DNA of 64,000 bases, from the NCBI GenBank assembly GCA_943789485.1, contig CALSUH010000005.1, positions 496,001-560,000 on the forward strand. Reading direction: 5' to 3'. The stretch comes from an uncultured Pseudomonadales bacterium. Lineage in GTDB: Bacteria; Pseudomonadota; Gammaproteobacteria; Pseudomonadales; Pseudohongiellaceae. Position 1 is the first letter of the stretch. Each line of letters begins with the position of its first letter. Below the pieces are notes generated by a model. It worked only from the letters and a program-made list of their open reading frames with translations, was not told where the DNA came from and did not search any database. Positions 25,986 through 34,436 of this stretch are shown here, in pieces. A program made the translations under genes and the position numbers.

Positions 25986-27683
25986 TCATTGGCAACTAAA
26001 ATTTTCTGCAATCCAATTCTGCGGATCATTCTCTTCACCAGCAGGGCCGCTGTACCTCGCTTGTTGTGGAAACGTGCAGAGCAATCTTTCATCGTCGATG
26101 TTGCCATCAGTGCTATGCGTCGCAGTCAGTGATTCGGGTGCCACGCCATTCTCTACCCAGTCAACCAGTGGAACGAGTTTGTCCCAGCTGTTGGGGCCGG
26201 GGCCACCACCGCAGTGGCCCATGCCGGGGGCTAGGAATAGGCGCGAGGAATCGTTAGCGTCGTTGAAGCTGCCAGCAAAGGTCGTGTTTACCATATCGTT
26301 GAAGTAGTTAACTGTAGCGGTAGCGACAGAGAGTGCATCGCTGAGTCCGTGATAGACGATGAGCTTGCCGCCGCGGCTCTTTAGGAAGCTGGAAAGGTCA
26401 GGGTCGGTCGCATCCATGATCGAACTCATTAATTCAGCATCACCGTTGGTGAAATCATCTACGCTGAAATCTAGCCAGTGAAATTCAGGGTTCATGCCAC
26501 CGGCTCGCGCTGAGTAATTAGTATCGTTTAGATTCGGTATCGTTACGCCGGGGTCTTGTTCATAGAAGAGGTAGTTAACGTGGTCACCGGCGGGGCCTCG
26601 TAGCATGCCGGGTGCCATGCCGTTGCTTTCACTGGGAACGAATAGACCAATCCAGTCGAGTTCCGATCCCTTGGTCTTGCCAGGGTAAATGATGGTGCCA
26701 TTGCTGTCGTAGGGTCCGCTATAGAAGTCTGCGATGGTCTGGATTTGTGCTTGGTTAAAACATGCGCCGGTGGATGATGACGGGCACATGAAGTCGGATA
26801 GGTCTGAGCTTGGATTGAAGTCGCAGGCTAGTGGATTGTTCAGTACGCCGTCACGTATACCATCGTTGGCATCGCACTTCTGTAGAACCGCAGCATTGAG
26901 TATTCGAACGAGTTCTACGCTATCTCGTTGTCCGTCGCCGGTGCTATCGATCGCGAGATTTCCAGCGAAGTTGTCCTTGAACATGCGCTGCAGATTCCAG
27001 GTGCCTGCCGCATTCATCGCCTGATAATAGTTAACCGGCGCGCCAGCGACGATGCCGTCGAAATCGTTCGGGTATCTCTGAGCCTCCATAAGACCCTGGC
27101 GTCCGCCAGTGGAGCAGCCCTCGAAGTAGGAGTAGTCAGGGGCTCTATTGTAGTAGCTGTTTACCAACGTTTTACCGGCCATGACCGTTAGGTGCACTGC
27201 ACGGTAGCCAAAGTCGATCTCCGCCTGGCGGTTGTTATAGCCGAAAGCCGAACCGGGTTCGGTGCCACTGTCGTGACCGGTATTGCTGTTCGTCACTGCG
27301 TAGCCTTCGGCTACTCTGTGGTTGGCAAAGTCTAGATCGCCGTCCTTGCCGCCATCGCCCCATTGTAGAAAGCGTCCGTTCCAATTGCCGATCAGGGGTA
27401 GCTGTGCGTGGAAGTGAATGGCTGGAGAGATGATGCCGCGCACATAGCAATAGGGCGAGTCCGATTGATCGTTTTCCCTCACGGTTGCTTCAGTGATGGT
27501 AAGATTACGGACTTGTTGCAACGCCTCACAAGCCTGAGTTTGTTCTAAAGAAGCTGCTTGTGCCAAGCTACTGCTGGGCAAGGCCGTTAAACTAGCAACT
27601 AGGCACAGTGCAGATAGATAGCTGTGCTTTGTCCCGGTTAAAAGAGAATGGTAAGTGAAAGCGGAAGTCTCGATCTTAGTCAT
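25986..27683 (-). CDS. Tannase/feruloyl esterase family protein
   Basis: The start at 27683 (AAGGTACTACC in front) gives 565 residues with a signal peptide ending SSLAQ. It shows the tannase CS-D-HC arrangement: FEGCSTGGRQGLMEAQRYPN contains the nucleophile serine next to a cysteine, LIVYHGLSDALS the aspartate and GMGHCGGGPG the histidine next to the partner cysteine. The two cysteines normally form a disulfide that holds the triad. The large lid domain lies between, with calcium-site-like STGDGQRDSVEL. These esterases release phenolic acids such as gallate or ferulate from plant or algal polymers in the periplasm. The gene is monocistronic. Confidence 0.92.
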   Translation of the reverse strand: MTKIETSAFTYHSLLTGTKHSYLSALCLVASLTALPSSSLAQAASLEQTQACEALQQVRNLTITEATVRENDQSDSPYCYVRGIISPAIHFHAQLPLIGNWNGRFLQWGDGGKDGDLDFANHRVAEGYAVTNSNTGHDSGTEPGSAFGYNNRQAEIDFGYRAVHLTVMAGKTLVNSYYNRAPDYSYFEGCSTGGRQGLMEAQRYPNDFDGIVAGAPVNYYQAMNAAGTWNLQRMFKDNFAGNLAIDSTGDGQRDSVELVRILNAAVLQKCDANDGIRDGVLNNPLACDFNPSSDLSDFMCPSSSTGACFNQAQIQTIADFYSGPYDSNGTIIYPGKTKGSELDWIGLFVPSESNGMAPGMLRGPAGDHVNYLFYEQDPGVTIPNLNDTNYSARAGGMNPEFHWLDFSVDDFTNGDAELMSSIMDATDPDLSSFLKSRGGKLIVYHGLSDALSVATATVNYFNDMVNTTFAGSFNDANDSSRLFLAPGMGHCGGGPGPNSWDKLVPLVDWVENGVAPESLTATHSTDGNIDDERLLCTFPQQARYSGPAGEENDPQNWIAENFSCQ

Positions 27684-27775
27684 GGTAGTACCTTTCTTAT
27701 TTTTAACCAGATTTAGTAGGTTGTTTTCGGGCAATGTTTCGACTCTACCATTTTAAGCACTAACGAGTAAAAGCC

Positions 27776-28453
27776 GTGTGTGGAAGATTTAATCTGATCG
27801 ATAGTCCTGAGGTTCAGTGGCTCTGCAAGTCTCTGGGTGTAGAACTTTATGATGAACATACCCGAGGCGATATCGCGCCGGGTGGCGGCATCGCGATAGT
27901 CCATGAGCGCGCTGGAGAACGCGTGGTTTCTATAGCCACGTGGTGGCTTTTTTTAGACAATAAGACGCTAAAACCCAACTACAAATACGCCAGCTTTAAC
28001 TCGCGCTCAGACAAGCTCTCTAGCAAGCAGGCCCTAGCCTACAAGCCCTTTCGAGAGTCGAGGTGCCTGATTCCTGCCAGTGCCTTCATAGAAGGCTTGG
28101 GCGATAAAAAAACTTACCATAAGATCGAGTTAGAAGACTCAGCCATCGCGTTTGGCGGTTTGTTTAAAGAGTATCTAAACAAGGAAAGCGGCAAAGTAAT
28201 CTATTCTGCGTCTATCATTACACTGCCCCCTTTGAGCCCGCAGTGGGACGAGATTCATCCCAAGTCACTGCCGTTGATGATAGATTTCGAAGACCAAGAC
28301 GTAGTCTCAAGATGGTTAGACCCTAGCAACCAGGATGTAGAGCAGTTCGAGGCCTTGTTAGAACCGACAGTTCTAAAGCCGATGAAAGTAACCAAAATCG
28401 ACAAGCCTAGTCGCTGGAACCCAATTGAAGAAAGCTTCATGATTATGAAGTAG
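27776..28453 (+). CDS. SRAP (YedK/HMCES-type) abasic-site shield protein
   Basis: The 225-residue protein begins at GTG with MCGRFNL, so after removal of the initiator Met the catalytic Cys2 becomes the free N-terminus. That cysteine forms a thiazolidine crosslink with abasic sites in single-stranded DNA. The other active-site residues fall at Asn75 (SFNSRSD), Glu106 (ASAFIEG) and His161 (EIHPKSLP), almost exactly as in E. coli YedK (Asn75, Glu105, His160). The protein guards replication forks against strand breaks. It is transcribed in the same direction as the downstream esterase gene, 40 bases away. Confidence 0.95.
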   Translation: MCGRFNLIDSPEVQWLCKSLGVELYDEHTRGDIAPGGGIAIVHERAGERVVSIATWWLFLDNKTLKPNYKYASFNSRSDKLSSKQALAYKPFRESRCLIPASAFIEGLGDKKTYHKIELEDSAIAFGGLFKEYLNKESGKVIYSASIITLPPLSPQWDEIHPKSLPLMIDFEDQDVVSRWLDPSNQDVEQFEALLEPTVLKPMKVTKIDKPSRWNPIEESFMIMK

Positions 28454-28493
28454 TCACAAATCCCAGTCTGATTAAAGTAACCGAGTTGAATTT

Positions 28494-29333
28494 ATGGAAA
28501 GTATTGCCTGCAACAAAATCTTCGGTGGTGAGCAGCGCCGTTACAAACACAAGTCAGAAACGCTGTCCTGTGACATGCATTTTTCCATCTACCTGCCACC
28601 GCAGGTGAGCGAAAGGCCGGTGCCGGTTCTGTATTGGTTGTCGGGGTTAACAGGGACTGACGAGAATTTCGTGATAAAGGCTGGCGCGCAGCGCGTCGCA
28701 TCTCAGCTTGGGCTCGCCATCGTTATGGGGGACACCAGCCCAAGAGGCGAAGATGTGCCCGACGACCCAGAGCAGGCGTATGACTTTGGCCTTGGCGCAG
28801 GTTTCTATCTCAATGCTACCGAGGCCCCGTGGAACAAATACTATAAAATGTATGACTACGTCACTGAGGAGTTGCCGGCCCTCATCAATGATAACTTTCC
28901 GGTAAATCCATCGCGGCAGTCAATATTCGGCCACTCTATGGGTGGCCATGGCGCATTGAGCATAGCGTTAAAGAATCCTGACAAATACAAATCGGTCTCT
29001 GCCTTTGCGCCGATAGTATCTCCCATCAACTGTCCTTGGGGATGCAAAGCCTTTAAGAGTTACCTAGGCGAGGACGTTTCTACATGGCAAGAATATGACT
29101 CCGCCGCTTTAATCGCCAAGGCCACAACCCATCTCCCTATGTTAGTAGATCAAGGCACAGCAGATGAATTCCTCAACAATCAACTCAAGCCCGAGCTTTT
29201 GCTAGAGGCAGCGGAGAAAGCAGGTTACCCGTTACAGTTCATTGAACGAGAAGGCTACGACCACAGCTACTTCTTCATCGCCAGTTTTATAGAAGAACAC
29301 CTACGTTTTCACGAGAAGATTCTAAGCGCTTAG
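28494..29333 (+). CDS. fghA: S-formylglutathione hydrolase
   Basis: The 279-residue esterase D family protein has the nucleophile Ser148 in GHSMGGHGALSIALK. The acid is in LVDQGTADEFL and the histidine in GYDHSYFFIASF. The N-terminus (MESIACNKIFGGEQRRYKH) and the PVPVLYWLSGLTGTDENFV segment are typical. It hydrolyses S-formylglutathione to formate and glutathione, the second step of glutathione-dependent formaldehyde detoxification. The usual partner, glutathione-dependent alcohol dehydrogenase (adhC/frmA), is not next to it. Formaldehyde may come from methyl-group oxidation or from the quinoprotein dehydrogenases, which is inference. Confidence 0.95.
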   Translation: MESIACNKIFGGEQRRYKHKSETLSCDMHFSIYLPPQVSERPVPVLYWLSGLTGTDENFVIKAGAQRVASQLGLAIVMGDTSPRGEDVPDDPEQAYDFGLGAGFYLNATEAPWNKYYKMYDYVTEELPALINDNFPVNPSRQSIFGHSMGGHGALSIALKNPDKYKSVSAFAPIVSPINCPWGCKAFKSYLGEDVSTWQEYDSAALIAKATTHLPMLVDQGTADEFLNNQLKPELLLEAAEKAGYPLQFIEREGYDHSYFFIASFIEEHLRFHEKILSA

Positions 29334-29352
29334 TCCTGAATAAAGAGTAGGT

Positions 29353-30783
29353 TTACATTGCGAGCAAGATAACTAGACCACACACAGCGGCAGTGATTTG
29401 GCTGCGGCGGTCTGTTAGTGCGAACAACACCGGGTCTTCATCTAGTTCTCCGCGTCGCGCGAGCGCCCAGATACGCCATAACAAGAAGAGAAGAAGAGGG
29501 CAGATGGCCCACAGCAGTCTGGGATTGCTGTAGAGCTCGGTAGTCGCGGGTGCGTTGATGTAGAACGCGAATACAGCCACAGCAAGCAGGCCAGAGCCGC
29601 TGCCGATGGTGGCTAGAGTCTGCAGATTCTCCACGCTATAGGCCCGCCCTTCGATAGAAGACTTGCCCTGATTCTGTAGGTTCAGGAATTCCGTGTAGCG
29701 CTTCACCATTGCGAGCCCCAGAAACAGAAAGAACGAGAAGGTGAGAAGGTAATAGGTGGTGACTACCGAGATAGCAGCTGAGCCTGCTATGATTCTCCAA
29801 GTATAAAGAGAAGCGAGGGTTAGCACGTCAATTAGAAACAAGCTTTTCAACAGCAAGCTATACGCAGTTGTCATCAACCAATAGGTGAGCAATACGAAAA
29901 CAAATTCAGTAGGTAGCCACGACGCGATTAGGAAACCGAGAATCAGCAACGACGGCGCGCCTAGATAGCCATAGATTAAAGACAGGTCGCCAGAGGCGAA
30001 GGGTCGCCGAAATTTTGACTGATGCTGTCGATCGCTATTTATATCGAGCATATCGTTCAGCAGGTATACGCTGGACGCAATGAAGCTAAAGCTAAAAAAT
30101 GCGACACAAGCTTGCAGCAGTAGATTCGGATGATTCAATTGGTGAGAAAGAATCAGTGGCAGAAATATCAGTGCGTTCTTCAACCACTGATGCGGTCGTA
30201 TCGCCTGCCAAAATTTCTTCAACGTCGATTGGGGTGCGTCGAAGTACTGAATTTTCTCGCTCCCGTGCTGCAGATTTTTAGAAAGCGATTTTTTACAGTT
30301 GACGAGAATAACTTCGCTGGCTTCAGACCACACGGCGATATCGTCTTTCGAGTTTCCTGCGTAGGAAAAATCGCCTCCCGGGTCTAGTTGCAGTATCCGT
30401 GTTACCTTATTCTTCGATTTCAGGTTGTGATCTTCGTCGCTACCCATTGCATCGATGAACAATCCCAGATGATCGCTCACCTGTCTTACCAGCAACTGAT
30501 TTGATGCCGAAATAAGTACGATATTGCGTCCGCGCTCTACTTCTTTTTTCAGGTAGTCGTTGAATTCGGTATTCAATGGCAGTAACTCTACGGGGATGCG
30601 AACGCGTTTGGATAATTGATGTTTTAGGTTTGCTTTTCCTTTAATTAGCCAAATTGGAATCAACAGTGCTTGAAAAACACTCTTCTTGAGCAATAATAAA
30701 ACCGACTCATACAGAAGGTCCGTTTTGATTACTGTGCCGTCGAGGTCGACGTAGAGCGTTGATTGGTTGAGTGAGTTTGGCAC
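29353..30783 (-). CDS. HAD phosphatase-UbiA prenyltransferase fusion (DPPR-synthase-like)
   Basis: The 476-residue protein has an N-terminal HAD phosphatase domain (nucleophile DLDGTVIKTD, then NIVLISASNQLL and SYAGNSKDDIAVW). From about residue 190 an integral UbiA domain follows, starting RPHQWLKNALIFLPL with the Mg-diphosphate motif NDMLDINSDRQHQ and the second motif region DVLTLASLYTWRIIAG. UbiA proteins of this subgroup include mycobacterial Rv3806c, which joins decaprenyl phosphate to phosphoribosyl pyrophosphate. The fused phosphatase would remove the 5-phosphate, done by a separate protein in mycobacteria. The neighbours dprE2, dprE1 and gtrA support this reading. Confidence 0.85.
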   Translation of the reverse strand: MPNSLNQSTLYVDLDGTVIKTDLLYESVLLLLKKSVFQALLIPIWLIKGKANLKHQLSKRVRIPVELLPLNTEFNDYLKKEVERGRNIVLISASNQLLVRQVSDHLGLFIDAMGSDEDHNLKSKNKVTRILQLDPGGDFSYAGNSKDDIAVWSEASEVILVNCKKSLSKNLQHGSEKIQYFDAPQSTLKKFWQAIRPHQWLKNALIFLPLILSHQLNHPNLLLQACVAFFSFSFIASSVYLLNDMLDINSDRQHQSKFRRPFASGDLSLIYGYLGAPSLLILGFLIASWLPTEFVFVLLTYWLMTTAYSLLLKSLFLIDVLTLASLYTWRIIAGSAAISVVTTYYLLTFSFFLFLGLAMVKRYTEFLNLQNQGKSSIEGRAYSVENLQTLATIGSGSGLLAVAVFAFYINAPATTELYSNPRLLWAICPLLLFLLWRIWALARRGELDEDPVLFALTDRRSQITAAVCGLVILLAM

Positions 30784-30806
30784 GTTAGTCTGAGGGAGTT
30801 CTCTGT

Positions 30807-31541
30807 TTAGAATGTTAAGCGCTTGAAAACAAATTCCGGAATCGCACTGACTACGAACATGATAACTCGCCAGTAGCCGGGTGCGTACACTGTGTGACTG
30901 CCGCGGCGGATGCTTTTCACAATTTTTTGCGCGATGCGTTCCGGGCTAGACCACAGTGGGCCTTTAGGAAACTGCGCCGTCATAGGCGAATCCACAAGAC
31001 CCGGCCTTATGTCTACTATGTTTACGCTGTGCGCCAGCAGCTTACCGCGTAAGCCCTGCAGGTAGGTTGAAACAAGGGATTTCGCGGCGCCATAGACGAA
31101 GTTGGGCTGTCGGCCTCTGTCACCGGCAACGGAGGTAATGACCGCGATCGTGCCCTGCTGCTGTTCGATGAATTTAGGAGCGAGTTCGGTTAGCAATGAG
31201 ATAACACTAATTCCGTTTGTGTTTATCTCTTTCTGTGCCTGTTTGAAACTTTGCTCAACCTTTTCTTGATTGGGCAGGGAGCCATGGCAGATGAGCGCTA
31301 TATCGACGCTACCTAATTCAGTAAATGCGGCGTCGAGTGTTTTCCCGTGTTTCGCAAACTTATTGAGATCAAGTACGCTGTGGCTTACCTTTGTTGCTCC
31401 GCGCACGAGCAAGTCGTTGGCTAACAACTCTAACTGATCTTCTCGGCGTGCAATTAGATGCAGCGAGCAACCCAGTTCCGCGTAAATTCTGGCGGAGGCT
31501 TTCGCGATTGCCGACGTCGCACCAATGATAAGAACCTTCAT
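30807..31541 (-). CDS. dprE2: SDR oxidoreductase, DprE2-like (decaprenylphosphoryl-2-keto-pentose reductase)
   Basis: This 244-residue short-chain dehydrogenase has the cofactor motif IIGATSAIAKASARIYAELG with the extended GATSAIA form seen in DprE2. A catalytic serine lies in VITSVAGDRGRQPN and the YxxxK pair in YGAAKSLVSTYLQGLRGKLL. A membrane-associated C-terminus (WRVIMFVVSAIPEFV) is also found in mycobacterial DprE2. Its start overlaps the dprE1-like gene by four bases. In the mycobacterial pathway DprE2 reduces the 2-keto intermediate made by DprE1 to decaprenylphosphoryl arabinose. Confidence 0.85.
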   Translation of the reverse strand: MKVLIIGATSAIAKASARIYAELGCSLHLIARREDQLELLANDLLVRGATKVSHSVLDLNKFAKHGKTLDAAFTELGSVDIALICHGSLPNQEKVEQSFKQAQKEINTNGISVISLLTELAPKFIEQQQGTIAVITSVAGDRGRQPNFVYGAAKSLVSTYLQGLRGKLLAHSVNIVDIRPGLVDSPMTAQFPKGPLWSSPERIAQKIVKSIRRGSHTVYAPGYWRVIMFVVSAIPEFVFKRLTF

Positions 31542-32863
31542 TGGGTCAATCCCAGTCTGTTTGATTGTAACGACGCGAATAGATTGTCCGGGTCAACTTT
31601 GTTCTTGATAGACATAAATCTTTCCCAGTTCGGGTAGCTTGCCTTAAACACTTCCATGCTCATGCGGGCATCTTTCGCGAGATAGAGTCTACCATCGTGA
31701 GCCAATACGATTCGATCCAATTCTTCCAGTAGTGGAAACAGAGCAGGTTCATTCTTGAAGTCTAGGGTCAGCGTATAACCGGATTGTGGAAATGACAGTA
31801 GATTCTCATTAGCCTCACCAAATTTCTTCAATACAGTAAGGAAGGAGCCTTTGCCTTTCTCAGATATTTTTTCTAAAACAGATGTTATACCCTCAAGCGC
31901 GCCCTCACTGGGAATAACAAATTGGTATTGCAAGAAACCCTTCGACCCATACAGGCGATTCCAATTTGAGATGCTGTCTAGAGGGAAGAAATAGTTATCA
32001 CAACGGAGAGTAGTGCTGCTCTTCTTCCTTTTCTGCGCGCCGAAGTAACTCGCGTTAAAGGCAGACATAGTCGTCTTATTGAGCAGAAACGATGGAGCAG
32101 AGAAAGGGATGCCTAGGCCGGATCTCTCGCGATACAGGGTGTCGGTTTTTCTATTCTTCGATGCGGCGTGCTCGCCTAAATACAAGACGGAGCGGCCCAA
32201 ATTCTTATTAGTGGCTAGACAGTCCAGCCAGGCGACAGAGTATTTGCTGTCAGCGTTATCCTCAATGTGTTCGAAGCATTCGGCCAAGTTGTTGGCGATA
32301 AGACTTCGTTGATTGATGGAGCTACTAGGGATGGAATCCAAAGAGAGGGTCGCTTCAATGATTATTCCGGTGAGCCCCATACCTGAGCAAGTTGCGCGAA
32401 ATAGCTCGGGGTTCTCCTGCTCACTACAAGTCACCAATTCACCCGACGCTAGCACGAGGCTGATGCTCTTCACGTGTGAGCAGAAGCTGCCGTCTAAGTG
32501 GTGGTTCTTCCCATGGACATCGGCAGCTATGGCACCGCCTACGCTTACTGCCTTTGTTCCAGGCAATACGGGAAGAAAAAGGCCACGAGGGATACAGATT
32601 TTGAGTATGTCGCCTAGCTTTACGCCGGCGCCACAGCGAAGGACATTTTGCTGTTGATCCAGTTCAAGGAAGTTATCTAAGAATCGGCTACTGACCAACT
32701 GCTCAGCGAGTGCGCTGTCGCCGTAGCTGCGGCCGGAACCACGGCCAATGCACGAAGCCGATTTCTTCTGCGACGCGATAAACTTCTGCAAGGCCTGAGA
32801 GTCCGCGGGCTGAATCAATTCTGCTGTCGTCTTGGGGTAACGCCCCCAGCCCATGGCTTCCAT
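31538..32863 (-). CDS. dprE1: FAD-dependent oxidoreductase, DprE1-like
   Basis: The ATG at 32863 has AGGA eight bases upstream and gives 441 residues; in-frame starts further up are less likely. It matches mycobacterial DprE1 throughout: GRGSGRSYGDSALAEQ, LFLPVLPGTKAVSVGGAIA, ADVHGKNHHLDGSFCSHVKS (FAD site), GLTGIIIEATL, YGSKGFLQYQFVIPSEGALE, and GRLYLAKDARMSMEVF with the catalytic lysine. DprE1 oxidises the 2-hydroxyl of decaprenylphosphoryl ribose. The cysteine that is covalently hit by benzothiazinones in mycobacteria (WNICVDF) is replaced by Thr here (SGYTLTLDF). It lies between gtrA and dprE2 in the same order as Rv3789-Rv3791. Confidence 0.88.
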   Translation of the reverse strand: MEAMGWGRYPKTTAELIQPADSQALQKFIASQKKSASCIGRGSGRSYGDSALAEQLVSSRFLDNFLELDQQQNVLRCGAGVKLGDILKICIPRGLFLPVLPGTKAVSVGGAIAADVHGKNHHLDGSFCSHVKSISLVLASGELVTCSEQENPELFRATCSGMGLTGIIIEATLSLDSIPSSSINQRSLIANNLAECFEHIEDNADSKYSVAWLDCLATNKNLGRSVLYLGEHAASKNRKTDTLYRERSGLGIPFSAPSFLLNKTTMSAFNASYFGAQKRKKSSTTLRCDNYFFPLDSISNWNRLYGSKGFLQYQFVIPSEGALEGITSVLEKISEKGKGSFLTVLKKFGEANENLLSFPQSGYTLTLDFKNEPALFPLLEELDRIVLAHDGRLYLAKDARMSMEVFKASYPNWERFMSIKNKVDPDNLFASLQSNRLGLTQ

Positions 32864-32882
32864 TAAATTTATCCTGTCGCCC

Positions 32883-33281
32883 TCAGGCCTGCCGCGCAAA
32901 TACATAACGCTTATCAAGCTGATATTTTATACCATATCCGATGGACAATCCGATGACGGCACCGATATAGCGCGCGACTTTGCCGCCTATGAGCATGTCG
33001 AAGCCGAGTTCGAAGCCCCAGAATATTGCTGTAGTGGCAACCCCCGTAAGTCCGTACAAAGTAAACTTTCCCAAGTCTTCGCGATGCGATGTGCTAATAA
33101 ACCCGAAGATAGTTTTCTTATCGAGCAGATACTTACTCACTAGCCCGGTGAGAGTGCCAAGCGCCATTGCCATATAAATGGCGAAACTGCCAGCGTAGGT
33201 TCGAACCACTACTTCCTGTGCTGCTAGATTGAGCAGCGTGGCAAGAATGGCGAACAGGCTATATTTGAAGGCAATTGTCAT
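32883..33281 (-). CDS. GtrA-family membrane protein
   Basis: The start at 33281 gives 132 residues with four membrane helices (YSLFAILATLLNLAAQEVVV; SFAIYMAMALGTLTGLVSKY; KFTLYGLTGVATTAIFWGFE; GAVIGLSIGYGIKYQLDKRY). GtrA proteins move polyprenyl-phosphate-linked sugars across the inner membrane or help the proteins that do. A GtrA member (Rv3789) also sits directly before dprE1 in mycobacteria, where it has been proposed to flip decaprenylphosphoryl arabinose or recruit a transferase. Here it is the first gene of the operon, with 19 bases to the next start. The gene has no strong ribosome site, and a longer frame runs up to 33380. Confidence 0.88.
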   Translation of the reverse strand: MTIAFKYSLFAILATLLNLAAQEVVVRTYAGSFAIYMAMALGTLTGLVSKYLLDKKTIFGFISTSHREDLGKFTLYGLTGVATTAIFWGFELGFDMLIGGKVARYIGAVIGLSIGYGIKYQLDKRYVFARQA

Positions 33282-33415
33282 TGGTTGGAGCTGCAGTAAG
33301 TAAGTTTCTTCGTAGCTAACTACACAGGTTATCGGCCCGAATGGAAAGACTGTTATGCTTGAAGTACACGCTACACTCATAATTCTTGTTTTACTAAACT
33401 CGCCCAGAAGGTTCT

Positions 33416-34219
33416 ATGCCAGATATTCTACTATTTACGCAGGCTCTCGCCCGAGATGCCGGCAAGTTGATCGTCGATGAGCGCGCCACTGCTAGTCTGA
33501 CTCACGAGTATAAGAACGGTGATGAGCTAGTTACCAACGCGGATATCAAAGCGGATCAATTCATTTGTGCGGCTATTGCACGGCAGTTTCCAGGCCATCA
33601 AATTCTTTCGGAAGAATCGTCACCAGATCTGGGTGCGGTTCAGAAAATCACGACCCCCCTGTGGATCATCGATCCTATCGACGGCACAGTAAATTATGCG
33701 CACGGGCATAATCATTCGGCAATCTCCATAGCCTATGTGGAAGATGCCCAGACTAAGGTGGGTGTGGTGTATAACCCATTTAGCGAAGAGCTATTCTATG
33801 CAGAATCGGGCAAGGGGGCTTTTCTTAATGGCAAGCCGATTTCTGTATCGAGTGAGGCCGAGCTTAGGCGCTCTTTGATCGCTACTGGGTTTCCCTATGA
33901 CAAATCAACTCTAGCGCCAATGATCCCGCGTTTGCACGCGGTGTTGGCTAATTGTGCGGACATCCGCCGCATCGGGTCAGCGGCATTGGATATCTGTTTC
34001 TTGGCTATGGGCAGGCTAGAGGGCTACTACGAAAGCCTCAGCATTTGGGACTTTGCCGCCGCGCGTTTGATAGCTATCGAGGCTGGTGCCGAATGCGGTC
34101 ATTTCAGCGAGGTGCCGCCTGGCATCGATCCACAGTTCTATGAACGCGACATCTTAATCGCCAATCCCACTATCTATCCACTGCTCAGGGCGCTTCTGCA
34201 AGAGGCTGATAACGCTTGA
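33416..34219 (+). CDS. Inositol-monophosphatase-family phosphatase
   Basis: This 267-residue enzyme has the family metal sites: SEESSPDLG (Glu of the GEES-like motif), WIIDPIDGTVNYAHG and, near the C-terminus, SIWDFAAARLIAIEAGAECG. It hydrolyses sugar or inositol phosphates, 3'-phosphoadenosine phosphate or similar substrates, using Mg2+. It is transcribed away from the gtrA-dprE operon across a 134-base divergent region. A shared function (for instance removing phosphate from a pentose phosphate) would be a guess. The ribosome site AGAAGGTTCT fits the ATG. Confidence 0.9.
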   Translation: MPDILLFTQALARDAGKLIVDERATASLTHEYKNGDELVTNADIKADQFICAAIARQFPGHQILSEESSPDLGAVQKITTPLWIIDPIDGTVNYAHGHNHSAISIAYVEDAQTKVGVVYNPFSEELFYAESGKGAFLNGKPISVSSEAELRRSLIATGFPYDKSTLAPMIPRLHAVLANCADIRRIGSAALDICFLAMGRLEGYYESLSIWDFAAARLIAIEAGAECGHFSEVPPGIDPQFYERDILIANPTIYPLLRALLQEADNA

Positions 34220-34436
34220 GATAGCCGCTGAAAAAGGGCCGGGATAAAGTGCTTGATGAGCGACCCGATTAACTCGATGAAGCGAATTGGTTTTCGTTGA
34301 CTAAAATCAGCTAAATTCGTAGAGTTAGTCTTACGTTCGACGAGTTTTTTCTCGTTGTACCGTCTCGGAGTACGGAATCCTTATACCATGAGGCCTTCAG
34401 AGGTAACTGATAAGTGAAAGTTGAGGAGAAAAACAA

